Positions 1 to 8,336 are shown, counted from the stretch's first letter. The stretch is DNA of 34,178 bases from an uncultured Eubacteriales bacterium (GCA_934630445.1 CAKTWY010000003.1:1-34178); one strand, 5' to 3'. Made by a program: numbers and translations. The notes: generated by a model from the sequence alone, not told the origin.

Positions 1-1
1 C

Positions 2-283
2 GGGAAACCGGCAAGCAATGCAAAGCGGAACCCACTTTGCGAAAGCCGCAGATTTCCGCTTGTTGAGGCTCTGCCCCAATCCCCGCAGGATATCCGTACG
101 CTTGCTGCCTGGAATGAGCAGAAAGACAAGCTCAATGCCGGTGAAATTGACAAGGATACCTACGACCAATGGCACTACCACTATCCCAGGTTCGACACAA
201 CGCGCGGCTGGGTAAAGGTATCTTCGGAGGAGCTGAGCGACGCAATAGTCGAAGTATGCAAAGATCGTTTGAAGCCCGATTAA
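2..283 (+). CDS. C-terminal part of an unrecognised protein (5' end outside the window)
   Basis: The open frame runs from the window edge to a TAA at 281-283 and gives the last 93 residues of a larger protein. The tail is hydrophilic and rich in Trp and Tyr, with segments such as WNEQKDKLNAGEID and DQWHYHYPRFDTTRGWVKV, and it ends in DRLKPD. I do not recognise the family. It has no membrane segment and no catalytic signature that I can see. It is encoded toward the 3' end of guaA, a known integration site for mobile elements, and is followed four bases later by a long perfect inverted repeat, so a mobile-element origin is possible but inferred from position only. A shorter frame starting at 18 in another register is a shadow. 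Confidence 0.6.
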   Translation, partial: GKPASNAKRNPLCESRRFPLVEALPQSPQDIRTLAAWNEQKDKLNAGEIDKDTYDQWHYHYPRFDTTRGWVKVSSEELSDAIVEVCKDRLKPD

Positions 284-287
284 GAAA

Positions 288-347
288 AGACGATTAGAAA
301 GCCCTTAACTGCGGTATAATCCACAGTTAAGGGCTTTCTAATCGTCT
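288..347. repeat. 24-bp perfect inverted repeat, 12-nt loop (terminator or element boundary)
   Basis: Positions 288-311 are exactly complementary to 324-347, leaving a 12-base loop at 312-323. The arms contain GATTAGAAAGCCC and its complement. The stem starts four bases after the stop of the preceding gene, as a terminator would. No run of T follows the right arm directly, although TTTATTTTTG lies about ten bases further on. The stem is longer than an ordinary intrinsic terminator. Confidence 0.85.
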
Positions 348-470
348 AATACAGATTTATTTTTGATAACAGCCGCTTGAAAATTGTTCTGATAACCTGC
401 AAGCCATTTGGGGTATAGAATAATGGTACCTCTTATGGTTGTTTGAAATCGTTATCAAAAGGAATAGGCG

Positions 471-504
471 AAGTCCAAAATCACTTGACCGGGCTTTTAG
501 ACTT
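471..504 (-). terminator. possible guaA terminator hairpin
   Basis: AAGTCCAAAA at 471-480 pairs with TTTTAGACTT at 495-504 with one mismatch, a G-U pair in the minus-strand RNA, around a 14-base loop. It lies just beyond the guaA stop. There is no clear U-tract, so termination here is uncertain. Confidence 0.3.
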
Positions 505-511
505 TCTGAAA

Positions 512-2044
512 TTATTCCCACTCAATCGTTGCAGGGGGTTTGGAAGTAATATCATAGACGATGCGGTTGATATTTTTCACCTCATTGACAATGCGGTTCG
601 AAACGCGCTCCAGCACGTCGTACGGGATGCGCGCCCAATCCGCCGTCATGAAATCGGTCGTTGTGACGCCGCGAAGGGCGAGCGTATAGTCATACGTCCT
701 CCCGTCGCCCATAACGCCGACCGAGCGCATCGAGGTCAGCACCGCAAAATACTGGTGTACACTGCGTGCAAGCCCAGCACTCGCCAGCTCCTCACGGAAA
801 ATATAGTCCGCATCGCGAAGGATGTCAAGCTTTTCCTTCGTGATGTCACCGATCACGCGAATCGCCAGCCCCGGGCCGGGAAACGGCTGGCGCCAGACAA
901 GGTAATCCGGCAGGCCAAGCTCCGTGCCGAGTGCGCGGACTTCATCCTTGAAAAGCAGGCGCAGCGGCTCGACGATCTCCTGAAAGTCGACATAATCCGG
1001 AAGCCCGCCGACATTGTGATGGCTTTTGATAACGGATGCATCGCCTGCGCCGGATTCAACGACATCCGGATAGATCGTGCCCTGCGCGAGAAAATCCACC
1101 TTTCCGATCTTCTTCGCTTCGTCTTCAAACACGCGGATAAACTCTTCGCCGATGATCTTGCGCTTGTGTTCCGGCTCAGAGATGCCCCTGAGCTTGGCAA
1201 GAAAACGATCTTCAGCATTGACGCGGATAAAGCGCATATCCCCGTTTCCGAAGGCTGCCTCGACCTCGTCGCCCTCATTTTTGCGCATCAGGCCATGATC
1301 GACAAAGATGCAGGTGAGGTTCTTCCCCACGGCCTTGCTGAGAAGCGCCGCCGCAACGGAGCTGTCGACGCCGCCAGAGAGCGCGAGGAGCACTTTTTTA
1401 TCCCCGATCTTCTCCTTTAGCGCTGCGATCGCAGTCTTTGCATAACTTTCCATCGTCCAGTCGCCCGTGCAGCCGCATACGTTATAGAGGAAATTGCGAA
1501 GCATCGAAAGGCCGTTTTCCGTATGCATGACTTCCGGGTGGAACTGCACTGCATAAAGCCCGCGCGCGGCGTTTTCCATCGCGGCGACAGGGCACGTATC
1601 TGAGTGCGCAGTAACGGAGAACCCCTCCGGGAGTTTTGAAATGTAATCGGTGTGGCTCATCCAGGCCACTGCAGAAGGGGGCATATCCCGAAACAGAATA
1701 CTGCCGCAGTCATACGTAAGTTGCGTCTTTCCATACTCCCTGCGCTGCGCAGCCGATACCTCGCCGCCCAGAGTGTACGCCATCAGCTGAGAGCCGTAAC
1801 AGATACCAAGCACCGGAATGCCCAACTCGAAAAGTGCCTTGTCGCAGCGCGGCGCGCCGTCGTCATATACGCTGTTCGGCCCTCCGGTGAAAATGATGCC
1901 CACCGGATTTTTTGCGCGGATCTCCTCAAGCGGAAGCGTATACGGCTTTACCTCGCAATACACACCGCATTCGCGCACACGGCGGGCGATCAGCTGGTTA
2001 TACTGTCCGCCGAAATCGAGCACTAATATATACTGATGTTCCAA
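512..2044 (-). CDS. guaA: GMP synthase (glutamine-hydrolysing)
   Basis: Converts XMP to GMP using ATP and glutamine, the last step of guanine nucleotide synthesis in the cytosol. The N-terminal class I amidotransferase domain shows the nucleophile loop VLGICYGSQLMAY and the VQFHPEV histidine. It is followed by the ATP-pyrophosphatase P-loop LLALSGGVDSSVAA and the C-terminal dimerisation domain ending in PPATIEWE. I chose the TTG start at 2044 because AGGGG lies eight bases upstream and the product (510 aa) then begins LEHQYILVLDFGGQ, as in homologues. An in-frame ATG at 2110 would add 22 unconserved residues. The gene diverges from the SLH protein gene. guaB, the preceding step, lies about 13 kb away in the same window. 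Confidence 0.96.
   Translation of the reverse strand: MEHQYILVLDFGGQYNQLIARRVRECGVYCEVKPYTLPLEEIRAKNPVGIIFTGGPNSVYDDGAPRCDKALFELGIPVLGICYGSQLMAYTLGGEVSAAQRREYGKTQLTYDCGSILFRDMPPSAVAWMSHTDYISKLPEGFSVTAHSDTCPVAAMENAARGLYAVQFHPEVMHTENGLSMLRNFLYNVCGCTGDWTMESYAKTAIAALKEKIGDKKVLLALSGGVDSSVAAALLSKAVGKNLTCIFVDHGLMRKNEGDEVEAAFGNGDMRFIRVNAEDRFLAKLRGISEPEHKRKIIGEEFIRVFEDEAKKIGKVDFLAQGTIYPDVVESGAGDASVIKSHHNVGGLPDYVDFQEIVEPLRLLFKDEVRALGTELGLPDYLVWRQPFPGPGLAIRVIGDITKEKLDILRDADYIFREELASAGLARSVHQYFAVLTSMRSVGVMGDGRTYDYTLALRGVTTTDFMTADWARIPYDVLERVSNRIVNEVKNINRIVYDITSKPPATIEWE
513..523 (-). other. guaA 3'-end integration core (att-like site)
   Basis: The last codons of guaA read GAGTGGGAATA on the minus strand. 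From memory this is the 11-bp core at the guaA 3' end used by Tn5801-like elements and other genomic islands. Only one copy is present in this window, so integration is not shown. The site is either unoccupied or one half of a pair whose partner lies to the left of the window. Confidence 0.5.
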
Positions 2045-2128
2045 GCGATCATCCCCTATAAGGTTTCTGATTTTTGATGTGGCAGAACAAACCGGTGAAA
2101 AGGTTTGCACTGCGATGTTTTACAGTTT

Positions 2129-2157
2129 ATTTTGCCATGTTCGCTTAAAAAATGCAA
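2129..2157 (-). promoter_or_regulatory. weak candidate promoter for guaA
   Basis: Reading the minus strand, TTGCAT (2157-2152) and CAAAAT (2134-2129) are 17 bases apart, and a TG precedes the -10. Both boxes are imperfect. I see no purine riboswitch core in the leader between here and the start codon. Confidence 0.3.
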
Positions 2158-2295
2158 CAATCTGAAATAAAAAATTTTGCGGTAAAACCAGAATTAGAAC
2201 TATCTTGCAAAAAAGGCTTGTTATGGCAGGAATATTTATTATTAATTTTCAAAAAATAGGGCTGTAAAACGAAATTTAACAAGGGGGCACACACT

Positions 2296-3627
2296 TTGAA
2301 ACATCGCAAACACAGCCTGCGGCTGCTGGCGCTTCCTGTTCTCGCAGCGCTCGCGGTATCGCTTTCCATTCCGGCAGCCGGCGCTTTCTTCTGGAATAAA
2401 GCGGTTCCGTCGCCAGCTATGTCGGCCTTTGCAAAAGAATCCGCACTCGGAAGCAAGATCACTTTCTCCGCAGAAGACTTTACTTCCCGCCTGAGTTCCG
2501 GTGCAGAACTTGACGGCATCGTCATCTCCTCCCTGCCGGACACGCAGCTGGGCACATTGAAACTCGGCCTCAGGAACGTCGTGCGCGGCGAAGGCATATC
2601 CTTCGAGGATATCGGCAGCCTGAGTTTTCTCCCCACCAGTACTGAGGAGGCATTTACGTCCTTCTCCTTCATCCCGGTGTTTTCAACCGGAGACGGCGAC
2701 CAGTCTGAAATCATGGTCGGTCTGACGATCGGAAAAAACAAAAACGGCGCTCCTGCAGCAGAGGACATTTCCCTTGAGACGTATATGGATGTTGCCATCA
2801 GCGGAAAATTCAAATCTGTCGACCCGGAAGGCGATGCAGTCACTTACAAAGTGATTGATCGCCCCAAAAAGGGCGAAATCAAGGCTGAAAATGGTGAATT
2901 CAGTTATATCCCCGCCGCCGGCAAAACGGGGAGCGACCAGTTCACTTATGTTGCGACCGACGCATTTGGAAACACTTCCGAGCCTGCGACCGTAACTGTA
3001 AAGGTGAAAAAGCGCAATTCCGGCGTAAATTACGCCGACATGGATCAGAAAGCTGCGCACTATGCTGCGATCCGTCTGCACGAGATGGGCGTCTATACCG
3101 GAGAAAAGATCGGCGAAAGCTATTTTCTGCATCCGGACGAGGTCGTTTCGCGCGGCGAATTTGTTGCCATGGCAGTGAGTGCGGCGGATATCGCTCTCCC
3201 CGCAGCGGCGCTCTCCACAGGGCTGGATGACGATGGGGCGATCAACGTCTGGCTCAAGCCATACGTCGCGGCAGCAATGAACGCAGGCGTCGTCAACGGC
3301 TCGGCAGAAAACGACGGAACCGTCGTCTTCCGTGCTGACGATGGGATCACGCGCGCGGAAGCTGCTGTCATTCTGAACCGCCTGGCCAATATTTCCGACG
3401 CGGCAAGCGACGTCTTTTTCGCGGATATCGAAGCCGTTCCCACCTGGGCGCGCGACGCAGCCGTCGCGCTGAGCACAAGCGACATTCTCCCTGTCTTCGA
3501 GGACGGTACGCTCCGGCCTGAAGAAGTGCTGACGCGCGGAGAAGCCGTGCAGCTTTTCTATGACACGCTGCGCGTGATAGAAGAACGCGGAAGTGAAGGC
3601 GGCCTGCTCTCCTGGGCGAAAAAGTAG
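2296..3627 (+). CDS. secreted S-layer homology (SLH) protein with Ig/cadherin-like domains
   Basis: A 443-residue exported protein. Residues 1-30 form a signal peptide (Lys/Arg start, hydrophobic core, PAAGA end). Residues 50-115 (ITFSAEDF...LDGIVISSLPD...LGTLKLG) look like a degenerate cadherin/Ig-like module. Residues 150-238 are a clearer Ig-like repeat (VDPEGDAVTYKVIDRPKKG ... FTYVATDAFGN). Residues 246-435 hold three SLH motifs, marked by SRGEFVAM, ITRAEAAVILNR and LTRGEAVQLFYDTL. SLH triplets bind pyruvylated wall polymers, so the protein is probably displayed on the surface. Its specific role is unknown. The start is TTG, preceded at eight bases by AAGGGGG. It stands alone, divergent from guaA and convergent with the SGNH hydrolase gene. 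Confidence 0.88.
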   Translation: MKHRKHSLRLLALPVLAALAVSLSIPAAGAFFWNKAVPSPAMSAFAKESALGSKITFSAEDFTSRLSSGAELDGIVISSLPDTQLGTLKLGLRNVVRGEGISFEDIGSLSFLPTSTEEAFTSFSFIPVFSTGDGDQSEIMVGLTIGKNKNGAPAAEDISLETYMDVAISGKFKSVDPEGDAVTYKVIDRPKKGEIKAENGEFSYIPAAGKTGSDQFTYVATDAFGNTSEPATVTVKVKKRNSGVNYADMDQKAAHYAAIRLHEMGVYTGEKIGESYFLHPDEVVSRGEFVAMAVSAADIALPAAALSTGLDDDGAINVWLKPYVAAAMNAGVVNGSAENDGTVVFRADDGITRAEAAVILNRLANISDAASDVFFADIEAVPTWARDAAVALSTSDILPVFEDGTLRPEEVLTRGEAVQLFYDTLRVIEERGSEGGLLSWAKK

Positions 3628-3750
3628 GCGTTCAACATTCTTCTTTTTTCGGAACACGCCGGCTTGCCTATGCGCCGCAATCCCCAAAAACAAAATATTA
3701 AAGTTATAAGCATGCGCGGCGGTTGCCTGCAGGGTACGCACGCGAACGAC

Positions 3751-3789
3751 AAAAAATTCCCCCGCTGTAGTTTCATCCTACAGCGGGGG
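3751..3789 (-). terminator. intrinsic terminator after the gal/SGNH operon
   Basis: CCCCCGCTGTAG (3759-3770) pairs perfectly with 3778-3789 around a 7-base loop. On the minus strand the stem is followed, after two bases, by six T (complement of 3751-3756), as expected for rho-independent termination of the minus-strand operon. The plus-strand exit has no T-run. Confidence 0.75.
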
Positions 3790-3843
3790 CTATTGATTGC
3801 TCCGCAATCAAAAAATTTTCCTTTCATTCGAACGCGTCGCAGC

Positions 3844-4494
3844 TCACGCCAGAGAAAAGCCTATTTTTTTCAGAAAAGCCCTGGCGATCAGCATATGACC
3901 TACGATATTGGGGTGTACCCGATCCCAGTTCATGGATGAGGGATGGTAGTATTGAAAATAGCGGTCGAATTCGGCCTGCAGATCCACATAAGGAAGGACA
4001 TATTCCCGAGACAGATTTTCCATAATCGTTCGGTACTCATCCATCCTGCGGCGCATGGCGTCAGCAGGATTCGGCTCCATAAAATACGGCGACATGAGGA
4101 CGATGCCCTTGACACAAGGCAGCGTCTGTTCGATCAGCTGCCGCAGATTCCCTTCATATTCTTCCGGAAGCACATGCATTTCCGTCATCAGAGGAGAGTC
4201 GAACTGCCGCCATACATCGTTGATTCCGATGAGGATTGAGACCCAATCCGGCTTGAGATCCAGCACATCGCTCTGCCAGCGTTCCTTCAGATCGCGCGTG
4301 GTGTTGCCGCCAATCCCCATATTGACGACCCGGATGCGGCTTTCGGGTGCGATCGCCTTGAGCATAGCGTCCACCAGCATAACATAGCTTTTCCCGATCG
4401 CTTCGCCAAGCCCTTCCCCATAAGGGCGTGCGCGCTCATAATCGGTGATGGAGTCGCCGATCATGACCAGCTTGCTGTGATTTTCAATCAGCAT
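3844..4494 (-). CDS. SGNH/GDSL-family hydrolase (esterase or lipase-like)
   Basis: A 216-residue cytosolic-looking protein with the four SGNH blocks: nucleophile Ser15 in MIGDSITD, a glycine in NMGIGGNT (58-65), Asn92 in GIND, and the DxxH pair Asp191/His194 in WDRVHPN. Family members cleave O-acetyl or acyl esters of sugars, lipids or small molecules; the substrate cannot be read from sequence. There is no signal peptide. The gene starts 53 bases after the galE stop on the same strand and is the last gene before a strong terminator. It may therefore be co-transcribed with galT-galE and act on an acetylated sugar, but that is inference. Confidence 0.85.
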   Translation of the reverse strand: MLIENHSKLVMIGDSITDYERARPYGEGLGEAIGKSYVMLVDAMLKAIAPESRIRVVNMGIGGNTTRDLKERWQSDVLDLKPDWVSILIGINDVWRQFDSPLMTEMHVLPEEYEGNLRQLIEQTLPCVKGIVLMSPYFMEPNPADAMRRRMDEYRTIMENLSREYVLPYVDLQAEFDRYFQYYHPSSMNWDRVHPNIVGHMLIARAFLKKIGFSLA

Positions 4495-4547
4495 TCAAAT
4501 TCTTCCTTTGTCCACAGATTCCTGTTATCACCACTGCCGGCCAAGCC

Positions 4548-5546
4548 TTACGCTTTGTTTCGAACATAATTCCAGCCGTCGCGGCACATGTCGTCGATAT
4601 CGCGCTCTGCTGTCCATCCGAACAGTTCGCGCGCTTTTCGGGTATCGGCGTAGCACGAGGCAATATCGCCCGCGCGGCGCGGCGCGATCCTGTACGGAAT
4701 ATGTACCCCGCTCGCCTGCTCAAACGCATGTACAAGCTCCAGAACGCTCGTGCCGCGCCCGGTGCCGAGGTTCACCGCCTCGCTCCCGCTGTGCTCCATG
4801 GCATATTCAAGCGCCTTGATGTGCCCGAGCGCAAGATCGACAACATGAATATAGTCGCGCACGCCGGTGCCGTCAGGCGTATCATAATCGTCGCCGAAGA
4901 CGCTCAGTTCCCGCAGCTTCCCCATGGCAACCTGCGAGATGTACGGGAACAAATTGTTTGGAACACCGTTCGGATCCTCCCCGATCAGGCCGCTCTTGTG
5001 CGCGCCGATGGGGTTGAAATAGCGCAGCAGCACCGCGCTCCACTCCGGATCCGCCGTGACGATGTCGCGCAGGATCTGTTCGATCATAACTTTTGTATAC
5101 CCGTAAGGGTTTGTCGCCGAAGTCGGCATCTCCTCACGGAACGGCACGGGATTGTGCATGCCATAAACCGTGGCCGAGGAAGAAAAGACGATTTTTTTGC
5201 AGCCAAACTTCTCCATAGCCCGGCAAAGGATCAGCGTTCCGGTCAGATTATTGTGATAATATGTAAGCGGCAGCTTCACCGACTCACCGACCGCCTTGAG
5301 ACCCGCAAAATGGATCACCGCGTCGACCGGCTGCTCGGAGAAAACGCGTTCCACCGCCGCGCTGTCAAGCAGATCCGCATTATAAAGGATAACCGGCCGG
5401 CCGGCGATCTCGCGCACGCGATCAAGCGTCTCAGGCTTTGAATTGATGAAATTGTCAAGCACGACCACCTCATGGCCGCGCTTTAATAATTCCACGCAGG
5501 TGTGACTGCCGATAAAACCGGCGCCGCCTGTCACCAGAATGTTCAT
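4548..5546 (-). CDS. galE: UDP-glucose 4-epimerase
   Basis: Interconverts UDP-galactose and UDP-glucose with bound NAD (Leloir pathway). The 332-residue protein has the Rossmann glycine motif TGGAGFIGSH (6-15), the substrate loop FSSSATVYG with the catalytic Ser124, and the YxxxK pair Tyr148/Lys152 in NPYGYTK, all typical of the extended SDR family. Its length is that of bacterial GalE. The ATG overlaps the galT stop by four bases, so the two are translationally coupled. galK is not in this window. Confidence 0.96.
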   Translation of the reverse strand: MNILVTGGAGFIGSHTCVELLKRGHEVVVLDNFINSKPETLDRVREIAGRPVILYNADLLDSAAVERVFSEQPVDAVIHFAGLKAVGESVKLPLTYYHNNLTGTLILCRAMEKFGCKKIVFSSSATVYGMHNPVPFREEMPTSATNPYGYTKVMIEQILRDIVTADPEWSAVLLRYFNPIGAHKSGLIGEDPNGVPNNLFPYISQVAMGKLRELSVFGDDYDTPDGTGVRDYIHVVDLALGHIKALEYAMEHSGSEAVNLGTGRGTSVLELVHAFEQASGVHIPYRIAPRRAGDIASCYADTRKARELFGWTAERDIDDMCRDGWNYVRNKA

Positions 5547-6532
5547 TTCTTGCCCTCCTCTTCTCTTTGCTGCATGTATCTGCTGTATGCCGCGCGCAAC
5601 TCCTCCGCCTTTTCCTCCGGAGCGGTAGGATTACAGTGCGCCCAGGCGCCTGTCTCGCTGGAGGCGTTGAATTTCTGCTTGTCCGCCGCACGCATGGGCG
5701 GGAAAAACTCAATATGAAAATGAAAATCCTTCGTATAGTCCTTCCCATCCACAGGCGCGTTGTGCATGCACATCATATAGGGAAAGGCATAATCAAACAG
5801 ATGATCAAGCATGCCGACCGTATCGCGGATCGTCACGGCAAGCATGTCGCGCTCTTCCTCTGTGAAGTCAGTGATGTACTGCTTGTGCGCATTGGAGAAA
5901 ATATATACCCCATAAGGATATTCGCTGAAAAACGGCAGAAACACCGTGAAAAATGCGTTGCGGAAAATGATACGCTTTTCAAATTCCAGCTCATGGTCCA
6001 GCATATCACAGTAAAGGCATTTCCCTTTCGTACTGTAGTACTTTTGAGCATTATCGCATTCAAGTGCAAGCTTTTTCGGCACAAAGGGATATCCGTAGAT
6101 CTGTCCATGCGGATGAGGCATCGTCACGCCGACAACCTCGCCGCGATTTTCAAAAATAAAGACGTATTTGATTTTTTCATCTGCTGAAAGCGCCGCAAAG
6201 CGTTCGCACCAAAGCTGGGCAAGCTTCGCCACATGCGCGTCCGATAATTCCGGCAGCGTGACTGTGTGGCCCGAGGAATATAAAATGACCTCGCACTTCC
6301 CGCAGCTCGGAGCGACCTTAAAAAAGTCGTTTGCCACGTCGTCGGGATCAGGCGGCGAAGGCATCAGCGCCGGAAAATCGTTATCATATTTCAGCACGTC
6401 GAACTGATCGGGCACCTTGCCGGACCCCGGACAGAAAGGGCACCAGTTTTTGGGCATCTGAGGACGCGCCTGCCGGTGTGACGCGATCATCACCCAATCA
6501 TTTGTCAGCGGATTGAAACGCAGCTCTGCCAT
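5543..6532 (-). CDS. galT: galactose-1-phosphate uridylyltransferase (HIT-type)
   Basis: Transfers UMP from UDP-glucose to galactose-1-phosphate. The protein has 329 residues and the class I fold, not the longer (about 490 aa) GalT common in Bacillota. It shows the active-site HPH (140-142) in VTMPHPHGQIYGYP and a zinc-type CPFC at 31-34. The C-terminal half repeats a HIT-like domain (AFPYMMCMHNAPVDG ... FHFHIEFFPP). AAAGGAGG precedes the ATG at a good distance. It is the first gene of the galT-galE pair and has its own candidate promoter directly upstream. Confidence 0.94.
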   Translation of the reverse strand: MAELRFNPLTNDWVMIASHRQARPQMPKNWCPFCPGSGKVPDQFDVLKYDNDFPALMPSPPDPDDVANDFFKVAPSCGKCEVILYSSGHTVTLPELSDAHVAKLAQLWCERFAALSADEKIKYVFIFENRGEVVGVTMPHPHGQIYGYPFVPKKLALECDNAQKYYSTKGKCLYCDMLDHELEFEKRIIFRNAFFTVFLPFFSEYPYGVYIFSNAHKQYITDFTEEERDMLAVTIRDTVGMLDHLFDYAFPYMMCMHNAPVDGKDYTKDFHFHIEFFPPMRAADKQKFNASSETGAWAHCNPTAPEEKAEELRAAYSRYMQQREEEGKK

Positions 6533-6597
6533 GACGATTCCTCCTTTGTTCTTGTCTTAGCATACCGCATTTCGGATCAAAATCATAGCCCTATTTC

Positions 6598-6626
6598 AAT
6601 ATAAAATTTGTCATAATGTTGTGCAA
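6598..6626 (-). promoter_or_regulatory. candidate sigma-A promoter for galT-galE
   Basis: On the minus strand TTGCAC (6626-6621) and TATATT (6603-6598) are separated by 17 bases and lie about 65 bases upstream of galT, just past the flippase stop codon. Confidence 0.5.
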
Positions 6627-6633
6627 ATATTCG

Positions 6634-8175
6634 TCATGCACGCTGTTTTTGACTTTTCATCTGAAAGCGCATGCCCTGCATCCACAGAAGGAACAGGTAG
6701 CAAGCCCCTCCGGCAAGCGCCGCGGAGCCGATCTGCCCGAGATTCGCTCCGTCTCCTCCTCCGGCACGCAGGAGCGTATAGCGCGCCATCAGCGCGCAGA
6801 CCGCGCTGGAAAGCGCCGGCATCACAAACCAGTTGTATACGCGCACCCTGAGACGAGCATATTTTGCCGCCCACCAAAAATTCATGAGCATCCCGACGGC
6901 AGCTGAAGCGATATCGCCGTATACGTAGCCGAGAATGCCAAAACGTGGATCCGCCACGGCGAACCAGGTAAAAGCCAGCTGTATCACGCCGGATACCGTA
7001 ATGCTGACGGCGGTAAGGCGCTCTTTCCCCAGGCCGTTGAGGACCGCGCCCGTCACAAGCTGATAAAAGCTCAGAAGCGTCGCCACGGCAAGCAGGAAAA
7101 TATGCTCTCCCGCCGCGTCCTGCTTATAGATGATGCGCGCAAGGTCGTCGCCGCATACGAGCATGAAAGCCATGACCGGCAAGACGATCAGGCTGGTAGC
7201 ATGCAGCGCTTTGCCAGCCTTTCGCCGCACGCCGCCATAATTGGAAAGCTCCCGCTCCTGCGAAAGCCACGGAATCAGAAGGCTCGTCATTGGCAGAATC
7301 AGGGCGCCCGGCAGCATCAAAAGCGGCATCGTCATGCCAAACATCACACCGAAAGCACTCATCGCCGTGGAGGGGTTCAGCCCCGCCGCACGCAGGCGCC
7401 ATGGAATCAGCACGGTATTCGCCGTGGAAAGCAGGTTGTTGACCAGGCTGCCGAATATGACGGGAACAGCAATCTTTCCGATCTTTAAGGCAATTTCGCG
7501 GCTGCGCTGTGCCGGACCGCCTCCTGCCTTTTTTAAGAACGAGCCATAAAACGCGGATAAGATCAGAATACTCGAAATTTCGCTGATGACCATACCGCAG
7601 ACGATAAAAAGAGCGCTCTCTCCCGCACCCTCGGGCTTGAAAAAATACAGCAGCGCCATCACGGCCACTGTACGCACGCACATCTCGCTGACTTCCGATA
7701 CGGTGGGCGCCAAAACGCGCCGTACGCCGAGAAAACAGCTTTTCATCAGGTTCTCAAACCCGGTCAGGAAAAGGCATGGCAGGAGCAGAAGCAGCGCTTT
7801 GCGCGTGCGCTCATCCCCAAGGATACTGTGCGCAATATCATCCGACAGGGCAATAAACACAAACGCCGCCGCTGAAAAAATACAAATGAACAAAAAGACC
7901 GCTGTTTTCATAACATCGCGTACGCCCCTGAGATTACCGCGCGCACTCTCCCCCGCGGTGAGGCGTGAAACGGCCATCGTAAGGCCCGACAGCGTGATCG
8001 CCTGCAGGATCGCGTACACGGGCATCACCATCTGAAAGACGCCCATCCCCTCAGCCCCCGCAAGGCGGCTGATGCCGATGCGGTAGATAAATCCGAGAAG
8101 CTGCAGAATGACCGAGGAAATACACAGCGACAGCATTCCGTAGGCAAATGTCTTTTTACTGAAACGAAACGTCAC
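6634..8175 (-). CDS. SpoVB/MurJ-like polysaccharide (lipid II) flippase
   Basis: A 513-residue integral membrane protein of the MOP (MATE/MVF) superfamily with about 14 hydrophobic segments. The N-terminal part (YRIGISRLAGAEGMGVFQMVMPVYAI and SRLTAGESARG) matches SpoVB/PST-type transporters, which flip undecaprenyl-linked precursors across the membrane. The length equals that of Bacillus SpoVB. SpoVB itself is needed for spore cortex synthesis, but paralogues serve vegetative polysaccharides, so I give no gene symbol. The start is GTG with GGAGG seven bases upstream. The nearest upstream gene on the strand is the HIT gene, 187 bases away. Confidence 0.85.
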   Translation of the reverse strand: MTFRFSKKTFAYGMLSLCISSVILQLLGFIYRIGISRLAGAEGMGVFQMVMPVYAILQAITLSGLTMAVSRLTAGESARGNLRGVRDVMKTAVFLFICIFSAAAFVFIALSDDIAHSILGDERTRKALLLLLPCLFLTGFENLMKSCFLGVRRVLAPTVSEVSEMCVRTVAVMALLYFFKPEGAGESALFIVCGMVISEISSILILSAFYGSFLKKAGGGPAQRSREIALKIGKIAVPVIFGSLVNNLLSTANTVLIPWRLRAAGLNPSTAMSAFGVMFGMTMPLLMLPGALILPMTSLLIPWLSQERELSNYGGVRRKAGKALHATSLIVLPVMAFMLVCGDDLARIIYKQDAAGEHIFLLAVATLLSFYQLVTGAVLNGLGKERLTAVSITVSGVIQLAFTWFAVADPRFGILGYVYGDIASAAVGMLMNFWWAAKYARLRVRVYNWFVMPALSSAVCALMARYTLLRAGGGDGANLGQIGSAALAGGACYLFLLWMQGMRFQMKSQKQRA

Positions 8176-8301
8176 GGCGCTGCCTCCTTTTTCCGGTCAT
8201 AAAGAAGCTTATGCCGCATCAATGCGTTCCATGCCTGCGATCCGGCCGGGATATGGACGACACACTTTCATATGGATCAGTTTCTTCTCGAAATGCGAAG
8301 C

Positions 8302-8336
8302 GCCGGCTGCACACCCCAAACGGATGCGCAGCCGGC
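8302..8336 (-). terminator. GC-rich hairpin between the HIT and flippase genes
   Basis: GCCGGCTGC (8302-8310) pairs with GCAGCCGGC (8328-8336) around a 17-base loop, just beyond the HIT stop codon. No T-run follows on the minus strand, so it may be a terminator or an RNA-stabilising stem. Confidence 0.4.

Noticed and set aside
443..1420. 325-residue plus-strand open frame
   Set aside because: It lies antisense to guaA, which has all its motifs. The translation resembles no family and is rich in His, Arg and Ala, as expected of a codon shadow.
2045..2160. Purine riboswitch before guaA
   Set aside because: No aptamer core with two loop-loop pairing hairpins around a conserved junction is visible; only a weak 6-bp stem.
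2683..3741. 352-residue minus-strand open frame
   Set aside because: Antisense to the SLH protein gene and extending into its downstream gap; no ribosome binding site or recognisable domain.
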